DNA of 64,000 nt, taken from positions 20,778 to 84,777 of the forward strand of contig NZ_JADDOL010000018.1 of NCBI RefSeq assembly GCF_016906305.1. Reading direction: 5' to 3'. The position numbers and the translations under genes were made by a program. Source of the DNA: Alloalcanivorax marinus. GTDB taxonomy: Bacteria > Pseudomonadota > Gammaproteobacteria > Pseudomonadales > Alcanivoracaceae. The notes beneath the pieces are model-generated. The model did not search any database, was not told the DNA's origin, and saw only the letters and a list, made by a program, of their open reading frames with translations. Positions 42,129-50,821 of this stretch are shown here, one piece after another (position 1 is the stretch's first letter; each line of letters opens with the position of its first letter).

Positions 42129-42880
42129 TGTCCGCGCTCCCGGTGCAGCAAGCGCCCGATGATCAGGGCGAGCCCGAAACTGATCATCGCCAGCGAGGCA
42201 TAGTCATGGGCCAGGGCGCGCCAGGTGTCCTGCCACTGGCCCAGGGCGCGCAGCAGCGCCACCAGCATCAGGCCCAGCCCGGTCACCAGAAAGGCCAGAT
42301 CCAATCGCCGGGAATGGCGGATGTCCCGGCGCAGGGCGCGCACTTCCTCGAGGATGTCTTCCTGCAGCAGTTGCTGGCGGGCCACCTGGGCGGCCAGTTC
42401 GCCCAGGTGATCGGGCAGACCGGACAGCTTTTCCAGCCACACCGGGTCTTCCCGGCGCAGTACCGCCAGCAGTTCCTTCAGACGTACATGGTCGTCGAGC
42501 CAGTTGCGCGCCAGCGGCCAGAGGCTGAATTCGCTGACCATGCGCTGCAGCTTTTCCAGGGTGTCGGCGGGGCCGGTGATGCGCAGGGATTCTTCCGCGT
42601 CGCCGCTGTTGGGCGCCAGCAGCCAGTGCAGCATGGCGCCCAGCGGGCCGCGCACGCGCACGTCCACCGGGCCTTCGTAGTCGTCGTGCAGTTCCACGCC
42701 GTCCTCGTAGATCAGCACATAGAGCACCCACATGGGATGCTCGCCGCGCACCCGCACCGCCGTGCCGTGCAGGGCGGCGAGCTGCTCACGGCCCCGGGGG
42801 TCGCCGGTGAGCGCCTGGTTGAGCAGGGTTTCCAGTGCCCCGTACATAAACAGCCCGGGCAACGAGGACGGCGAGGTCAT
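42119..42880 (-). CDS. SCP2/UbiJ-like protein with C-terminal membrane helices
   Basis: 253 residues. The N-terminal ~115 residues (YGALETLLNQALTGDP; YVLIYEDGVELHDDYEGPVD; SLRITGPADTLEKLQRMVSE) follow the SCP2 lipid-binding fold of UbiJ, the accessory factor that carries ubiquinone intermediates. Instead of the normal UbiJ C-terminus there is a helical linker (LAAQVARQQLLQEDILEEVR) and two membrane helices (LAFLVTGLGLMLVALLRALG; ASLAMISFGLALIIGRLLHR). Classical ubiJ lies between ubiE and ubiB, which are absent here. It may be a membrane-tethered relative with an unknown lipid partner. Confidence 0.7.
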   Translation of the reverse strand: MTSPSSLPGLFMYGALETLLNQALTGDPRGREQLAALHGTAVRVRGEHPMWVLYVLIYEDGVELHDDYEGPVDVRVRGPLGAMLHWLLAPNSGDAEESLRITGPADTLEKLQRMVSEFSLWPLARNWLDDHVRLKELLAVLRREDPVWLEKLSGLPDHLGELAAQVARQQLLQEDILEEVRALRRDIRHSRRLDLAFLVTGLGLMLVALLRALGQWQDTWRALAHDYASLAMISFGLALIIGRLLHRERGHRD

Positions 42881-42970
42881 GGGTGGCGAAATCCTTCTGT
42901 GCGGTAAGGCGAATCCTGCCCGGGAGTATGACGAAGGGGGCGCCGGTTGCCAAAAGTTACGCGACGCCGC

Positions 42971-42999
42971 TTAAGAGGCTCAGTCCGACTATCTATACT
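42971..42999 (+). promoter_or_regulatory. Candidate sigma-70 promoter upstream of the DUF445 gene
   Basis: TTAAGA (42971-42976), 17-base spacer, TATACT (42994-42999), about 145 bases ahead of the start codon at 43144. Prediction from consensus only. Confidence 0.4.
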
Positions 43000-43143
43000 G
43001 AGCGGCCACATAACATTGGCTGTTTTGACCGCCTCCCGCGCCCGTGGGAACTGTTCCCGGTGGCGTTTGCGGGCTAGGCTTGTCCAACCTCCGGGCCCGG
43101 CCCGGCGACCCGTGCGTCATCCTGGGAGGGGCTGTTCACCCAC

Positions 43144-44364
43144 ATGCTGGATTCGTTGTTTTCCCATCCGGACCTCTGGAAATACGTCAGTATGCCGTTT
43201 ATCGCCGGCGCGGTGGGCTGGGCCACCAACTGGGCGGCGGTGCAGATGACGTTCTATCCATTGGAGTTCATCGGCATCCGTCCGGTGTTCGGCTGGCAGG
43301 GCATCATCCCCTCCAAGGTGGAGAAAATGGCCGCCATCGTGGTGGACAAGACACTGCAGAAGCTGGGCAGTCTGGACGAGTTCTTCCGCGAAATGGAGCC
43401 GGAGAAGATCGCCGCCCACCTGACCAAGAGCGTGCAGGCGCGCATCGAGGAATACGTGGACGAGGTGATGACCGAGCGCAACGCGGTGCTCTGGGAAAAC
43501 CTGCCCCTGGCGGTGCGCCGGCGGGTCTACGCCCGGGCCCGCCGGGCCATCCCCGCGGTGATGGACAATGTGGTCGACGACATCAGCCGCAACCTGGAAG
43601 ACCTGGTGGACATGAAGCACATGATCGTCGAGCGCATGCGCTCGGACAAGGCGCTCATGGTGCAGATGTTCCAGGAGGTGGGCGAGCCGGAATTCCGCTT
43701 CGTCACCAACTCCGGCTTCTATTTCGGCTTCCTGTTCGGCCTGATCCAGATCCCGGTGTTCATTTTCATGCCCAGCAACTGGATCCTGCCGCTGTTCGGT
43801 TTCATCGTCGGCATCGCCACCAACTGGCTGGCCCTGAACGTGATCTTCCGACCGCTCAATCCGGTGCGGGTGGGCCCGTTCCGGGTACAGGGGCTGTTCC
43901 TCAAGCGCCAGCGCGACGTGGCCGAGTCGTTTGCCCGGCTCACCACCGAGGAGCTGGTGACCCTGCGCAACATCATGTACCAGGTGATCAACGGCCCCCG
44001 CGGCGACCGCACCAAGGCGCTCATCAAGCGGCACCTGAAACCGCTGCTCAACGGCGGCTTCGTGCGCACCGCCGCCCAGCTCACGGTGGGTCCCGGCGGC
44101 TATGCCGACCTCAAGCGCGCGGTGGAGGACAAGGCGGTGGATCTGGCGGTGGAGCCGTTCGAGGACGACCGCTTCAACCGCGAGCGCAGCGCCATCATCG
44201 AGCGGCTCATGCGTGACCGCATGCAGGCGCTCAGTTCCGACGATTTCCAGGACCTGCTGCGCCCGGCCTTCCAGGAAGACGAATGGATTCTGATTCTGGT
44301 GGGCGGCTTCCTGGGCGCTCTGGCCGGCCTGGCGCAGCTGATCTTCGTGTTCGGGGTGGTCTGA
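43144..44364 (+). CDS. DUF445 family membrane protein
   Basis: 406 residues. The N-terminal helix region MPFIAGAVGWATNWAAVQMT and the internal repeat GFIVGIATNWLALNVIFRPL (about residue 220) are the duplicated 'GxxTNWxA' motif of DUF445. A last helix is at the C-terminus (WILILVGGFLGALAGLAQLI). Between the membrane parts lies a long charged helical domain. The family is widespread in bacteria and of unknown function; some members are linked to envelope stress or plasma-membrane curvature, not shown here. It is followed after 2 bases by a small membrane protein gene, so they form an operon. Confidence 0.9.
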   Translation: MLDSLFSHPDLWKYVSMPFIAGAVGWATNWAAVQMTFYPLEFIGIRPVFGWQGIIPSKVEKMAAIVVDKTLQKLGSLDEFFREMEPEKIAAHLTKSVQARIEEYVDEVMTERNAVLWENLPLAVRRRVYARARRAIPAVMDNVVDDISRNLEDLVDMKHMIVERMRSDKALMVQMFQEVGEPEFRFVTNSGFYFGFLFGLIQIPVFIFMPSNWILPLFGFIVGIATNWLALNVIFRPLNPVRVGPFRVQGLFLKRQRDVAESFARLTTEELVTLRNIMYQVINGPRGDRTKALIKRHLKPLLNGGFVRTAAQLTVGPGGYADLKRAVEDKAVDLAVEPFEDDRFNRERSAIIERLMRDRMQALSSDDFQDLLRPAFQEDEWILILVGGFLGALAGLAQLIFVFGVV

Positions 44365-44366
44365 GC

Positions 44367-44657
44367 ATGGCGACCCTGACCTCCTCGACGCTGGCCTGGC
44401 TGCTGATCGGCTGCGCGCTGTTGTCGTCGCTGGTGACCCTGGTGGTGGTGGGGCTGGCGGTGAAGTTCTGGCTGGGCCCGAAACTGGAGCGGCACATCGA
44501 CAGCCGCTTCGAAGCCGGCGCCGACCGGCTGACCGAACGCTTCGTGGCGGTGCTGACCGGCAAATCCCGCGATCTGATCCGCGATCGGGCCCGGGACCTG
44601 GCCCGTCTGGTGGGCGGCCGCCGCGCCCGCGATGAGGACGAACCGCCGCCGGAATAA
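44367..44657 (+). CDS. Small single-pass membrane protein of unknown function
   Basis: 96 residues from ATG 44367, 2 bases after the DUF445 stop, so almost certainly co-translated. One membrane helix (AWLLIGCALLSSLVTLVVVG) is followed by a short charged helix region (KLERHIDSRFEAGADRLTER) and an Arg/Asp-rich tail (DRARDLARLVGGRRARDEDE). No family recognised. The tight coupling suggests it assists the DUF445 protein in the inner membrane. Confidence 0.78.
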   Translation: MATLTSSTLAWLLIGCALLSSLVTLVVVGLAVKFWLGPKLERHIDSRFEAGADRLTERFVAVLTGKSRDLIRDRARDLARLVGGRRARDEDEPPPE

Positions 44658-44693
44658 CCCCGCCGCCGCCAGGGGAATTGTCCGACAGACGAT

Positions 44694-44723
44694 TGGCGGG
44701 CTCCGTCCTGTTTGCCCTATACT
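44694..44723 (+). promoter_or_regulatory. Candidate promoter of the phasin gene
   Basis: TTGGCG (44694-44699), 18-base spacer, TATACT (44718-44723), 49 bases upstream of the phasin start. Consensus-based only. Confidence 0.45.
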
Positions 44724-44771
44724 CGCCGCCTGCGTCGAGCGACGCCTGCGTTGAGCGAGGAGAACAGGACC

Positions 44772-45251
44772 ATGTCCGATCGCGACGATCACGACGACGA
44801 TCATATCCCCCGGGACGAGCGCGGCCGTCCCCTGCGTGCCCTCAGCGGCGCCACCCGTGACCTGCGCAAGTACACCCATCAGATCTGGCTGGCCGGCCTG
44901 GGCGCCTACGCCCGCGCCGAGGAAGAGGGCAGTGGCTTCTTCGATGCCCTGGTGGAAGCCGGCCGCGAGGTGGAGCGGCGGGCCAAGGAAAAGACCCCGC
45001 GGGTCGAGGACATCAAGGAACGGGTGCGCCACCATACCGGCGAGACCATCGACCGCATGGAAAAAGCCTTCGACGACCGGCTGGGCAAGGCCCTGTCGCG
45101 CCTGGGCATCCCCAATAAGCGCGAGGTGGATTCCCTGCGCCAGCGCGTGCAGGACCTGACCAACGCCCTGGATCAGATGGACCGGGCCCGCGCCGACCAC
45201 GACGCGGACCCGGACCTGGATCCGGACGACGACCTGCCCGGCACCCGCTGA
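44772..45251 (+). CDS. Phasin family protein (polyhydroxyalkanoate granule-associated type)
   Basis: 159 residues, acidic at both ends (MSDRDDHDDDHIPRDERG; DADPDLDPDDDLPGTR) with an amphipathic helical core. Recognisable phasin pieces are YTHQIWLAGLGAYARAEEEG, FFDALVEAGREVERRA and VDSLRQRVQDLTNALDQM, as in the PhaI/PhaF group. Phasins coat storage granules and limit their fusion; PhaF-type proteins also contact DNA, but the Lys/Ala-rich DNA-binding tail is missing here. No pha synthase gene is in the window. A GCGAGGAGAACAGGACC leader provides the ribosome binding site. Confidence 0.88.
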   Translation: MSDRDDHDDDHIPRDERGRPLRALSGATRDLRKYTHQIWLAGLGAYARAEEEGSGFFDALVEAGREVERRAKEKTPRVEDIKERVRHHTGETIDRMEKAFDDRLGKALSRLGIPNKREVDSLRQRVQDLTNALDQMDRARADHDADPDLDPDDDLPGTR

Positions 45252-45871
45252 GGCAGCCCACCCGCTCGGCGCCCCGTCCGGGGGCGCCGACGGTTGAAAA
45301 GGCGGTTATCCGCCCCTTTCTGACATCCTGTCCACAAAATTATCCACAGATCGGTCCGTGGCCCACTGTTTTCGCTGCCTTGTCGTGGGGCCCGTCGGCT
45401 CCCCTGAATCACCGCCCGACACGGACCGTGCCCGATTTCGTGAAGACGCCGTGACGCCTTTTCACTATTGACAAGCGCAAGGCGGCCCGTATTTGTGCAC
45501 AGCGTGTGTGCGGTTGGGAAAGAAGGTAACAACGGACCGCCGGACGTCAATACCTGCCGACAAATATTCTTTAACTCTTTGTTTTATAATGATTTTCTTA
45601 TTTTGGTCAAAAAAACGTCAAACTGGGGCGGGGGCCTGAATGTGGCCGCTCGAGCGACTTTTCCGCGTTTTTCCCACAAGGTTATCCACAGTATTTGTGG
45701 AAAACCCGGTCCGATCCGGAGGGACGGTTTTCACGCGGGGGAGGGGCAATGAAAAAATGGGTCAAAAATACCGCAGAACGTGGCGTGCCTGATGAACGCC
45801 GCCACCGGCGCGGTCTTCCAGGGGTTATCCACAAGACTGCCCACAGCATCTGTGCATAACCCCCGGGCGGG
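45252..45871. other. Intergenic DnaA-box cluster with AT-rich segment (module A)
   Basis: 620 bases between convergent genes, no credible open frame. Five 9-mers fit the DnaA-box consensus TTWTNCACA: 45340-45348, 45682-45690 and 45825-45833 (all TTATCCACA, plus strand), and 45696-45704 (TTTTCCACA) and 45851-45859 (TTATGCACA) on the minus strand. An AT-rich stretch at about 45560-45620 includes AACTCTTTG (45573-45581) and TTTTATAATGATTTTC. It resembles an origin or a DnaA-binding chromosomal locus. Neither dnaA nor rpmH is nearby, so origin identity is unproven. Confidence 0.6.
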
Positions 45872-46336
45872 TCAGAGGGCGTGCACCGCGTCCAGCACTT
45901 CCTCGGCGTGGCCCTTGACCTTGACCTTGCGCCACACGTCGCGCACCACGCCCTGCTCGTCGATCAGGAAGGTGCTGCGCTCGATGCCCTCGAACTCCTT
46001 GCCGTACATCTTCTTGAGCTTGATCACGTCGAACAGCTGGCAGACGGTTTCGTCCTCGTCGCTGATCAGCTCGAACGGGAAGTCCTGCTTGGCCTTGAAG
46101 TTCTCATGGCGGCGCAGGGAGTCCTTGGACACACCGAAGATCTCGCAGCCGGCCTCCTGGAAGTTCGGGTAAAGGTCACGGAAGTTCTGGCCCTCGGTGG
46201 TGCAGCCCGGGGTGCTGTCCTTCGGATAGAAATACAGCACCACCTTGCGGCCCTTCAGGGCGGACAGGGTGACGGTGGTGTCGCTGGTGGCCGGGGCGGT
46301 GAAATCCGGCGCCGGCTGGCCTTCTTTGATGCTCAT
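45872..46336 (-). CDS. bcp: Thioredoxin-dependent thiol peroxidase Bcp
   Basis: 154 residues, the usual length. The peroxidatic cysteine is Cys45 in YFYPKDSTPGCTTEGQNFRD. The resolving cysteine often found five residues later (position 50 in E. coli) is absent; other cysteines are at 64 (FQEAGCEIFG) and in ETVCQLFD, so the reduction route may differ. Bcp-type peroxiredoxins remove hydrogen and organic peroxides in the cytoplasm. It is divergent from dapA, with about 140 bases between starts. Confidence 0.95.
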   Translation of the reverse strand: MSIKEGQPAPDFTAPATSDTTVTLSALKGRKVVLYFYPKDSTPGCTTEGQNFRDLYPNFQEAGCEIFGVSKDSLRRHENFKAKQDFPFELISDEDETVCQLFDVIKLKKMYGKEFEGIERSTFLIDEQGVVRDVWRKVKVKGHAEEVLDAVHAL

Positions 46337-46476
46337 GGACGATCCTTGGCTTGTATCGTGAATGGGCGGATTGCGAAGGGGGCAGCTTACCGGCCCGGCG
46401 GATGCACCGGTAGAGGTTCCCTTGCCCCCGGCGCCGGTTGTACCATAGCGCCCTTTGCACGAAGAGAGATAACGGC

Positions 46477-47358
46477 ATGATTCGCGGTAGCATCGTGGCC
46501 CTGGTCACCCCCATGCGCGAGGACGGTTCCGTCGATTGGGAACGTCTGCGCGACCTGGTGAACTGGCATGTGGAACAAGGCACCCATGGAATCGTGGCGG
46601 TGGGCACCACCGGCGAATCCGCCACCCTGGGTTTCGAGGAACACGACAGTGTCATTCGCGAAGTGGTGGCGGTGGCGGACAAGCGCATTCCGGTGATCGC
46701 CGGCACCGGCGCCAACAGCACCGAGGAAGCGATCCGCCTGACCCGCGACGCCAAGCGGGACGGCGCCGACGCCTGCCTGCTGGTCACGCCGTACTACAAC
46801 AAGCCGCCGCAGGAAGGCCTCTATCAGCACTATCTGAAGGTGGCCCGGGCGGTGGACATCCCGCAGATTCTCTACAACGTGCCCGGCCGCACCGCCTGCG
46901 ACCTGCTGCCCGAGACCGTGGAGCGGCTCGCCAAAGTGCCGAACATCGTCGGCATCAAGGAAGCCACCGGCAACCTGGAACGCGCCCGGGAAATCCGCGA
47001 GCGCTGCGGCGACGACTTCCTGATCTATTCCGGCGATGACGCCACCGCCCTGGAACTGATGCTGGGTGGCGGCGACGGCGACATTTCCGTGACCGCCAAC
47101 GTGGCCCCGGCGAAGATGGCGGCCATGTGCCAGGCGGCCCTGGACGGCGACGCCGACCGCGCCCGCGAACTGAATGCGGAACTCGAGCCCCTGCATCGTG
47201 ATCTGTTCATAGAACCCAGCCCCATTCCGACCAAATGGGCGCTCTATGAAATGGGCCTGATCGACAACGGCATCCGGCTGCCGCTGGTGCCGCTGTCCAA
47301 GGCCGCCCAGCCGCGTCTGCGCGAGACGCTGCGCGGCTGCGGACTCCTGGAGGGATGA
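46477..47358 (+). CDS. dapA: 4-hydroxy-tetrahydrodipicolinate synthase DapA
   Basis: 293 residues from ATG 46477 (MIRGSIVALVTPMREDGSVD). The family signature GIVAVGTTGESATLGFEEH, the tyrosine-bearing LLVTPYYNKPPQEGLYQHY and the Schiff-base lysine in NIVGIKEATGN are all present. DapA condenses pyruvate with aspartate semialdehyde at the branch to lysine and meso-diaminopimelate. It overlaps bamC by 4 bases (ATGA), which signals translational coupling. The order dapA-bamC-MBL-purC is conserved in Pseudomonas and relatives. Confidence 0.97.
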   Translation: MIRGSIVALVTPMREDGSVDWERLRDLVNWHVEQGTHGIVAVGTTGESATLGFEEHDSVIREVVAVADKRIPVIAGTGANSTEEAIRLTRDAKRDGADACLLVTPYYNKPPQEGLYQHYLKVARAVDIPQILYNVPGRTACDLLPETVERLAKVPNIVGIKEATGNLERAREIRERCGDDFLIYSGDDATALELMLGGGDGDISVTANVAPAKMAAMCQAALDGDADRARELNAELEPLHRDLFIEPSPIPTKWALYEMGLIDNGIRLPLVPLSKAAQPRLRETLRGCGLLEG

Positions 47359-47978
47359 TGCATCGCAGTATTGCAGTAACCGCCGCGGCGCTGGCTCTGG
47401 CCGGCTGCGGCCTGCTTCCGGACAACAGTCTTCATTATCGCGACGCCAAGGTCATCGAACCGATGACCGTGCCCGGCGATCTGGTGTTCATCGGTGACGA
47501 ACCGCTCTATGCGGTGCCGCGGGTGGACGATCGCATCGTCGGCAAGCGCGACGGCGAAGACGGCTTCAAGGCACCCCGTCCGCCGCAGCTGGTGGCCGCC
47601 GCCCCCGGCGACGACGCCGAGGACGACGATGCCGCCGCGCCGGCGCCGCCGCCGGGCCAGCAGGGCCAGGCGATTCTCGGCAAGGACGGCAGCGGCTATC
47701 CGATCATCATGATGCCCACCAGCTTTGCCTGGGCCTGGGAAAAAGTGAGCCAGGCGCTCACCCAGACCGACCTGCGCGTCACCGACCGCAACCGCGACCA
47801 GGGCGTGTTTTTCTTGACCACGCCGGAGCGCTACCAGATGCAGCCGCCCCAGGCCCAGCTCAAGCTGAGCCACACCACCAACGGCATTCAGGTGGCGGTG
47901 CTCAATGGCGAGGGCACGGCGCTGGCCGACAAAGCCCCCGGTCTGGCGATTCTGGAAAGCGTGCACCGCGAACTCTGA
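47355..47978 (+). CDS. bamC: Outer-membrane assembly lipoprotein BamC
   Basis: 207 residues. The lipoprotein signal ends LALAGCGLLPDNSLHYRDAK, with lipobox LAGC and the unstructured N-terminal part that lies on BamD. The remaining sequence has a charged Pro/Ala linker (DAEDDDAAAPAPPPGQQG) and then one clear helix-grip domain (SFAWAWEKVSQALTQTDLRV; LKLSHTTNGIQVAVLNGEG). It is shorter than E. coli BamC (344), with the second helix-grip domain apparently absent, as in Pseudomonas-type NlpB proteins. ATG ATG at 47355/47358 overlaps the dapA stop. Confidence 0.88.
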   Translation: MMHRSIAVTAAALALAGCGLLPDNSLHYRDAKVIEPMTVPGDLVFIGDEPLYAVPRVDDRIVGKRDGEDGFKAPRPPQLVAAAPGDDAEDDDAAAPAPPPGQQGQAILGKDGSGYPIIMMPTSFAWAWEKVSQALTQTDLRVTDRNRDQGVFFLTTPERYQMQPPQAQLKLSHTTNGIQVAVLNGEGTALADKAPGLAILESVHREL

Positions 47979-48004
47979 ACCACGACGGCGGGAGGGTAGG
48001 GCAG

Positions 48005-48778
48005 TTGCGACTGGCGTCCCTGGGCAGTGGCAGTAAAGGCAATGGCACCCTGGTGCGCGCCGGCGACACCCTGGTGCTGGTGGACTGCGGCTTTACCCTG
48101 CGCGAGACGGTGCGCCGCCTGGCCCTGTTCGGCCTGGCCCCGGACGATCTGGCGGCGGTGTTGATCACCCATGAGCACGGCGATCACGTGCGCGGCGCCG
48201 GCGCCCTGGCCCGCAAATACGGCGTGCCCCTGTACAGCACCTTCGGCACCGCCCGGGCGGTGACCGGCAAGCCCGCCGGGTTTCAGAACACGCTGTGGCG
48301 GGAGGTGCGGCCGGGCCGGGCCTTCGAGGTGGCGGACCTGACCGTGACCCCGGTGACCGTGCCCCACGATGCCCGCGAGCCCTGTCAGTACCGTTTCAGC
48401 TGGCGCGACCGGGAGCTGGGCGTGCTCACCGACCTGGGCTCGCTGACGCCCCATGTGGTGGAGTGTTACCGGGAATGCGACGCCCTGGTGCTGGAATGCA
48501 ACCACGACCCGGAACTGCTCGCCAGCGGCCCCTATCCGAGTTCGCTGAAGCGCCGGGTGGGGGGCAATTACGGGCATCTCAGCAATGAGCAGGCGGCCAC
48601 CCTGCTGGGCCACTGCAACGTGGACCGCCTGCAGCATCTCGTGCTTTCGCACCTGAGCGAGCAGAATAACACCCCGGAACACGCCCTGGCCCGGATCCAC
48701 CAGGCGGTGGTCCATGGCCAGGAGCGGATCCGGGTGGCCGGCCAGAACCACGGTTTCGACTGGCTCGACATTCACTGA
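48005..48778 (+). CDS. MBL-fold metallo-hydrolase (YycJ/WalJ-like)
   Basis: 257 residues from TTG 48005, with GGGAGGGTAGGGCAG directly upstream. N-terminus [20 protein letters not shown] matches the YycJ group (FxSLxSGSxGNxxxV). The metal-ligand motif is [14 protein letters not shown]. Later landmarks are [20 protein letters not shown] and [20 protein letters not shown], and a final histidine in [14 protein letters not shown]. Homologues process DNA or RNA ends (5'-3' exonuclease activity is described for the Gram-positive relative). It lies in the conserved bamC-purC interval. Confidence 0.9.
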   Translation: MRLASLGSGSKGNGTLVRAGDTLVLVDCGFTLRETVRRLALFGLAPDDLAAVLITHEHGDHVRGAGALARKYGVPLYSTFGTARAVTGKPAGFQNTLWREVRPGRAFEVADLTVTPVTVPHDAREPCQYRFSWRDRELGVLTDLGSLTPHVVECYRECDALVLECNHDPELLASGPYPSSLKRRVGGNYGHLSNEQAATLLGHCNVDRLQHLVLSHLSEQNNTPEHALARIHQAVVHGQERIRVAGQNHGFDWLDIH

Positions 48779-48806
48779 ACCCAGACCCATCAACACAGGT
48801 TATTTC

Positions 48807-49523
48807 ATGGAAAAGCGCGACGAACTCTATGCCGGCAAGGCCAAGTCCGTATTCACCACCGACGATCCGGACAAGCTGGTGATCGTCTTCCGCGACGACA
48901 CCTCCGCCTTCGACGGCAAGAAGAAGCAGGCGCTGGACCGCAAGGGCGCGGTCAACAACCAGTTCAACGCCGCCATCATGGAAAAGCTGCAGGCCGCCGG
49001 CGTGCCCACCCATTTCGAGAAGCTGCTCTCCAACAATGAGTGCCTGGTCAAGCGCCTGGAGATGATCCCGGTGGAATGCGTGGTGCGCAACGTGGCCGCC
49101 GGGTCCATCGTGCGCCGCCTGGGCGTGGAAGAGGGCAAGGAACTGAACCCGCCCACCTTCGAGATGTTCCTGAAGAGCGACGCCCTCGGCGACCCGATGA
49201 TCAACGAGTACCACGTGCGCAGCTTCGGCTGGGCCACCGACGAGCAGATCGAGACCATGAAGGCGCTCACCTTCAAGGTCAACGACGTGCTCAAGAAGCT
49301 GTTCCTGGACGGCAACATGCTGCTGGTGGACTACAAGCTGGAGTTCGGCCTGTTCCACGGGGAGGTGGTGCTGGGCGACGAATTCTCCCCGGACGGCTGC
49401 CGCCTGTGGGACAAGGACACCCGCGAAAAAATGGACAAGGACCGCTTCCGCCAGGACCTGGGTAACGTGATCGAAGCCTACGAGGAAGTGGGCCACCGCC
49501 TGGGCATGACCTTCCAATACTGA
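48807..49523 (+). CDS. purC: SAICAR synthase PurC
   Basis: 238 residues from ATG 48807, [20 protein letters not shown]. It has the SAICAR synthase signatures [31 protein letters not shown] and [20 protein letters not shown]. PurC joins CAIR and aspartate using ATP in purine synthesis. It follows the MBL gene by 28 bases, completing the conserved dapA-bamC-MBL-purC cluster. Confidence 0.97.
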   Translation: MEKRDELYAGKAKSVFTTDDPDKLVIVFRDDTSAFDGKKKQALDRKGAVNNQFNAAIMEKLQAAGVPTHFEKLLSNNECLVKRLEMIPVECVVRNVAAGSIVRRLGVEEGKELNPPTFEMFLKSDALGDPMINEYHVRSFGWATDEQIETMKALTFKVNDVLKKLFLDGNMLLVDYKLEFGLFHGEVVLGDEFSPDGCRLWDKDTREKMDKDRFRQDLGNVIEAYEEVGHRLGMTFQY

Positions 49524-49612
49524 CCTTTCTTTCCTGACCCGGGGCTGGTCAGGACGGCGCTTTTCCGGGAGGCTTGGGGAAAACAACAACCCCGGCCGAC
49601 CGGAGAGCCGCC

Positions 49613-50821
49613 ATGTTGCGTATCCGCACCCACAACCAGATCGCCCTGCGCGGCCTGGAACGCTTCCCCCGTGACCGCTTCGAAATCGCCAGTGATCTGT
49701 CCGACCCGGACGCCATCCTGCTGCGCAGCCACCCGCTCGGCGCCGATGCCCTGCCGGCCACGGTGCGCGCGGTGGCCCGCGCCGGCGCCGGCGTCAACAA
49801 CATCGATGTGGCCCACTGCAGCGAGCGCGGTATTCCGGTGTTCAATACGCCGGGCGCCAACGCCAACGCGGTCAAGGAGCTGGTGCTGGCGGGGCTGCTG
49901 CTGTCCGCCCGCCACCTGCGCGCCGGCCTGGACTGGGTGGACGCTCTGGAAGCGGCGGACGAGGCCGATCTGCACCGCCAGGTGGAGGCCGGCAAGAAGC
50001 AATTCCAGGGCCGCGAACTGAGCGGCCGCACCCTGGGGGTGATCGGGCTGGGCGCGATCGGCTCGCGGGTGGCGCGCATCGCCCTGCACCTGGGCATGCG
50101 GGTGATCGGCTACGACCCGGCGCTCAGCGTCGACGCCGCCTGGCGCCTGCCCAGCCAGGTCTCACCGATGGTCAGCCTGGAGGCGCTGCTGGCGCGGGCC
50201 GACTTCGTCACCCTGCACCTGCCGCTGCTGGACGCCACCCGCGACCTGATCGGCGCCCAGCAGCTGGCGGTGATGAAGCCGGACGCGGTGCTGCTCAACT
50301 TCGCCCGCCAGGGCATCGTCGACGACGGCGCGGTGGCCGCCGCCCTGGAGGCCGAGGCCCTGGGGGCCTTCGTCACCGATTTTCCCAGCCTGGCCCTGGC
50401 CGGCGCCCGGGGCGTGCTGACGCTGCCGCACCTGGGGGCCAGCACCGGAGAATCCGAGGAGAACTGCGCCATGATGGCCGCCGACGCCCTGGTGGATTTC
50501 CTCGAAAACGGCAATATCCGCCACTCCGTGAATTTCCCCGAACTGGTGCTGGAGCCCGGCCCCGGCGCGCGGCTGGCGGTGACCAACCGCAACGTGCCGC
50601 GCATGCTCGGCCCGGTGCTCTCGGAACTGGCGGAAGCCAACCTCAACGTGCTCGATATGCTGAATAAAAGCCGCGATCAACTGGCCTACAACCTGCTGGA
50701 CCTGGCGGAGGCCCCGGACCCGGCGGTGCTGGCGCGCATCGGCCGTCTGGAAGGGGTGATCAACGTGCGCCTGGTGCACGGCCCCCGGGAACCGGGCCGA
50801 GAGCGCGGCGGGGAGCCATAA
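49613..50821 (+). CDS. 3-phosphoglycerate dehydrogenase family protein with ACT-like tail
   Basis: 402 residues from ATG 49613, preceded by CGGAGAGCCGCC. The NAD-binding signature GRTLGVIGLGAIGSRVARIA, the substrate-binding ARAGAGVNNIDVAHC and the catalytic Arg (NFARQGIVDDG) and His (LTLPHLGASTGES) are in place. The segment that usually carries the catalytic Glu in 'DVFxxEP' reads FVTDFPSLALAG, so this residue is altered. C-terminal ~80 residues (RNVPRMLGPVLSELAEANLN; DLAEAPDPAVLARIGRLEGV) form an ACT-type regulatory fold. Likely serine biosynthesis, but the altered motif leaves the exact 2-hydroxyacid substrate open. Confidence 0.82.
   Translation: MLRIRTHNQIALRGLERFPRDRFEIASDLSDPDAILLRSHPLGADALPATVRAVARAGAGVNNIDVAHCSERGIPVFNTPGANANAVKELVLAGLLLSARHLRAGLDWVDALEAADEADLHRQVEAGKKQFQGRELSGRTLGVIGLGAIGSRVARIALHLGMRVIGYDPALSVDAAWRLPSQVSPMVSLEALLARADFVTLHLPLLDATRDLIGAQQLAVMKPDAVLLNFARQGIVDDGAVAAALEAEALGAFVTDFPSLALAGARGVLTLPHLGASTGESEENCAMMAADALVDFLENGNIRHSVNFPELVLEPGPGARLAVTNRNVPRMLGPVLSELAEANLNVLDMLNKSRDQLAYNLLDLAEAPDPAVLARIGRLEGVINVRLVHGPREPGRERGGEP

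Noticed and set aside
45252..45871. Confident call of oriC
   Set aside because: DnaA boxes and AT-rich DNA are present, but dnaA/dnaN/rpmH are absent and skew cannot be computed here, so it is reported only as a candidate module.
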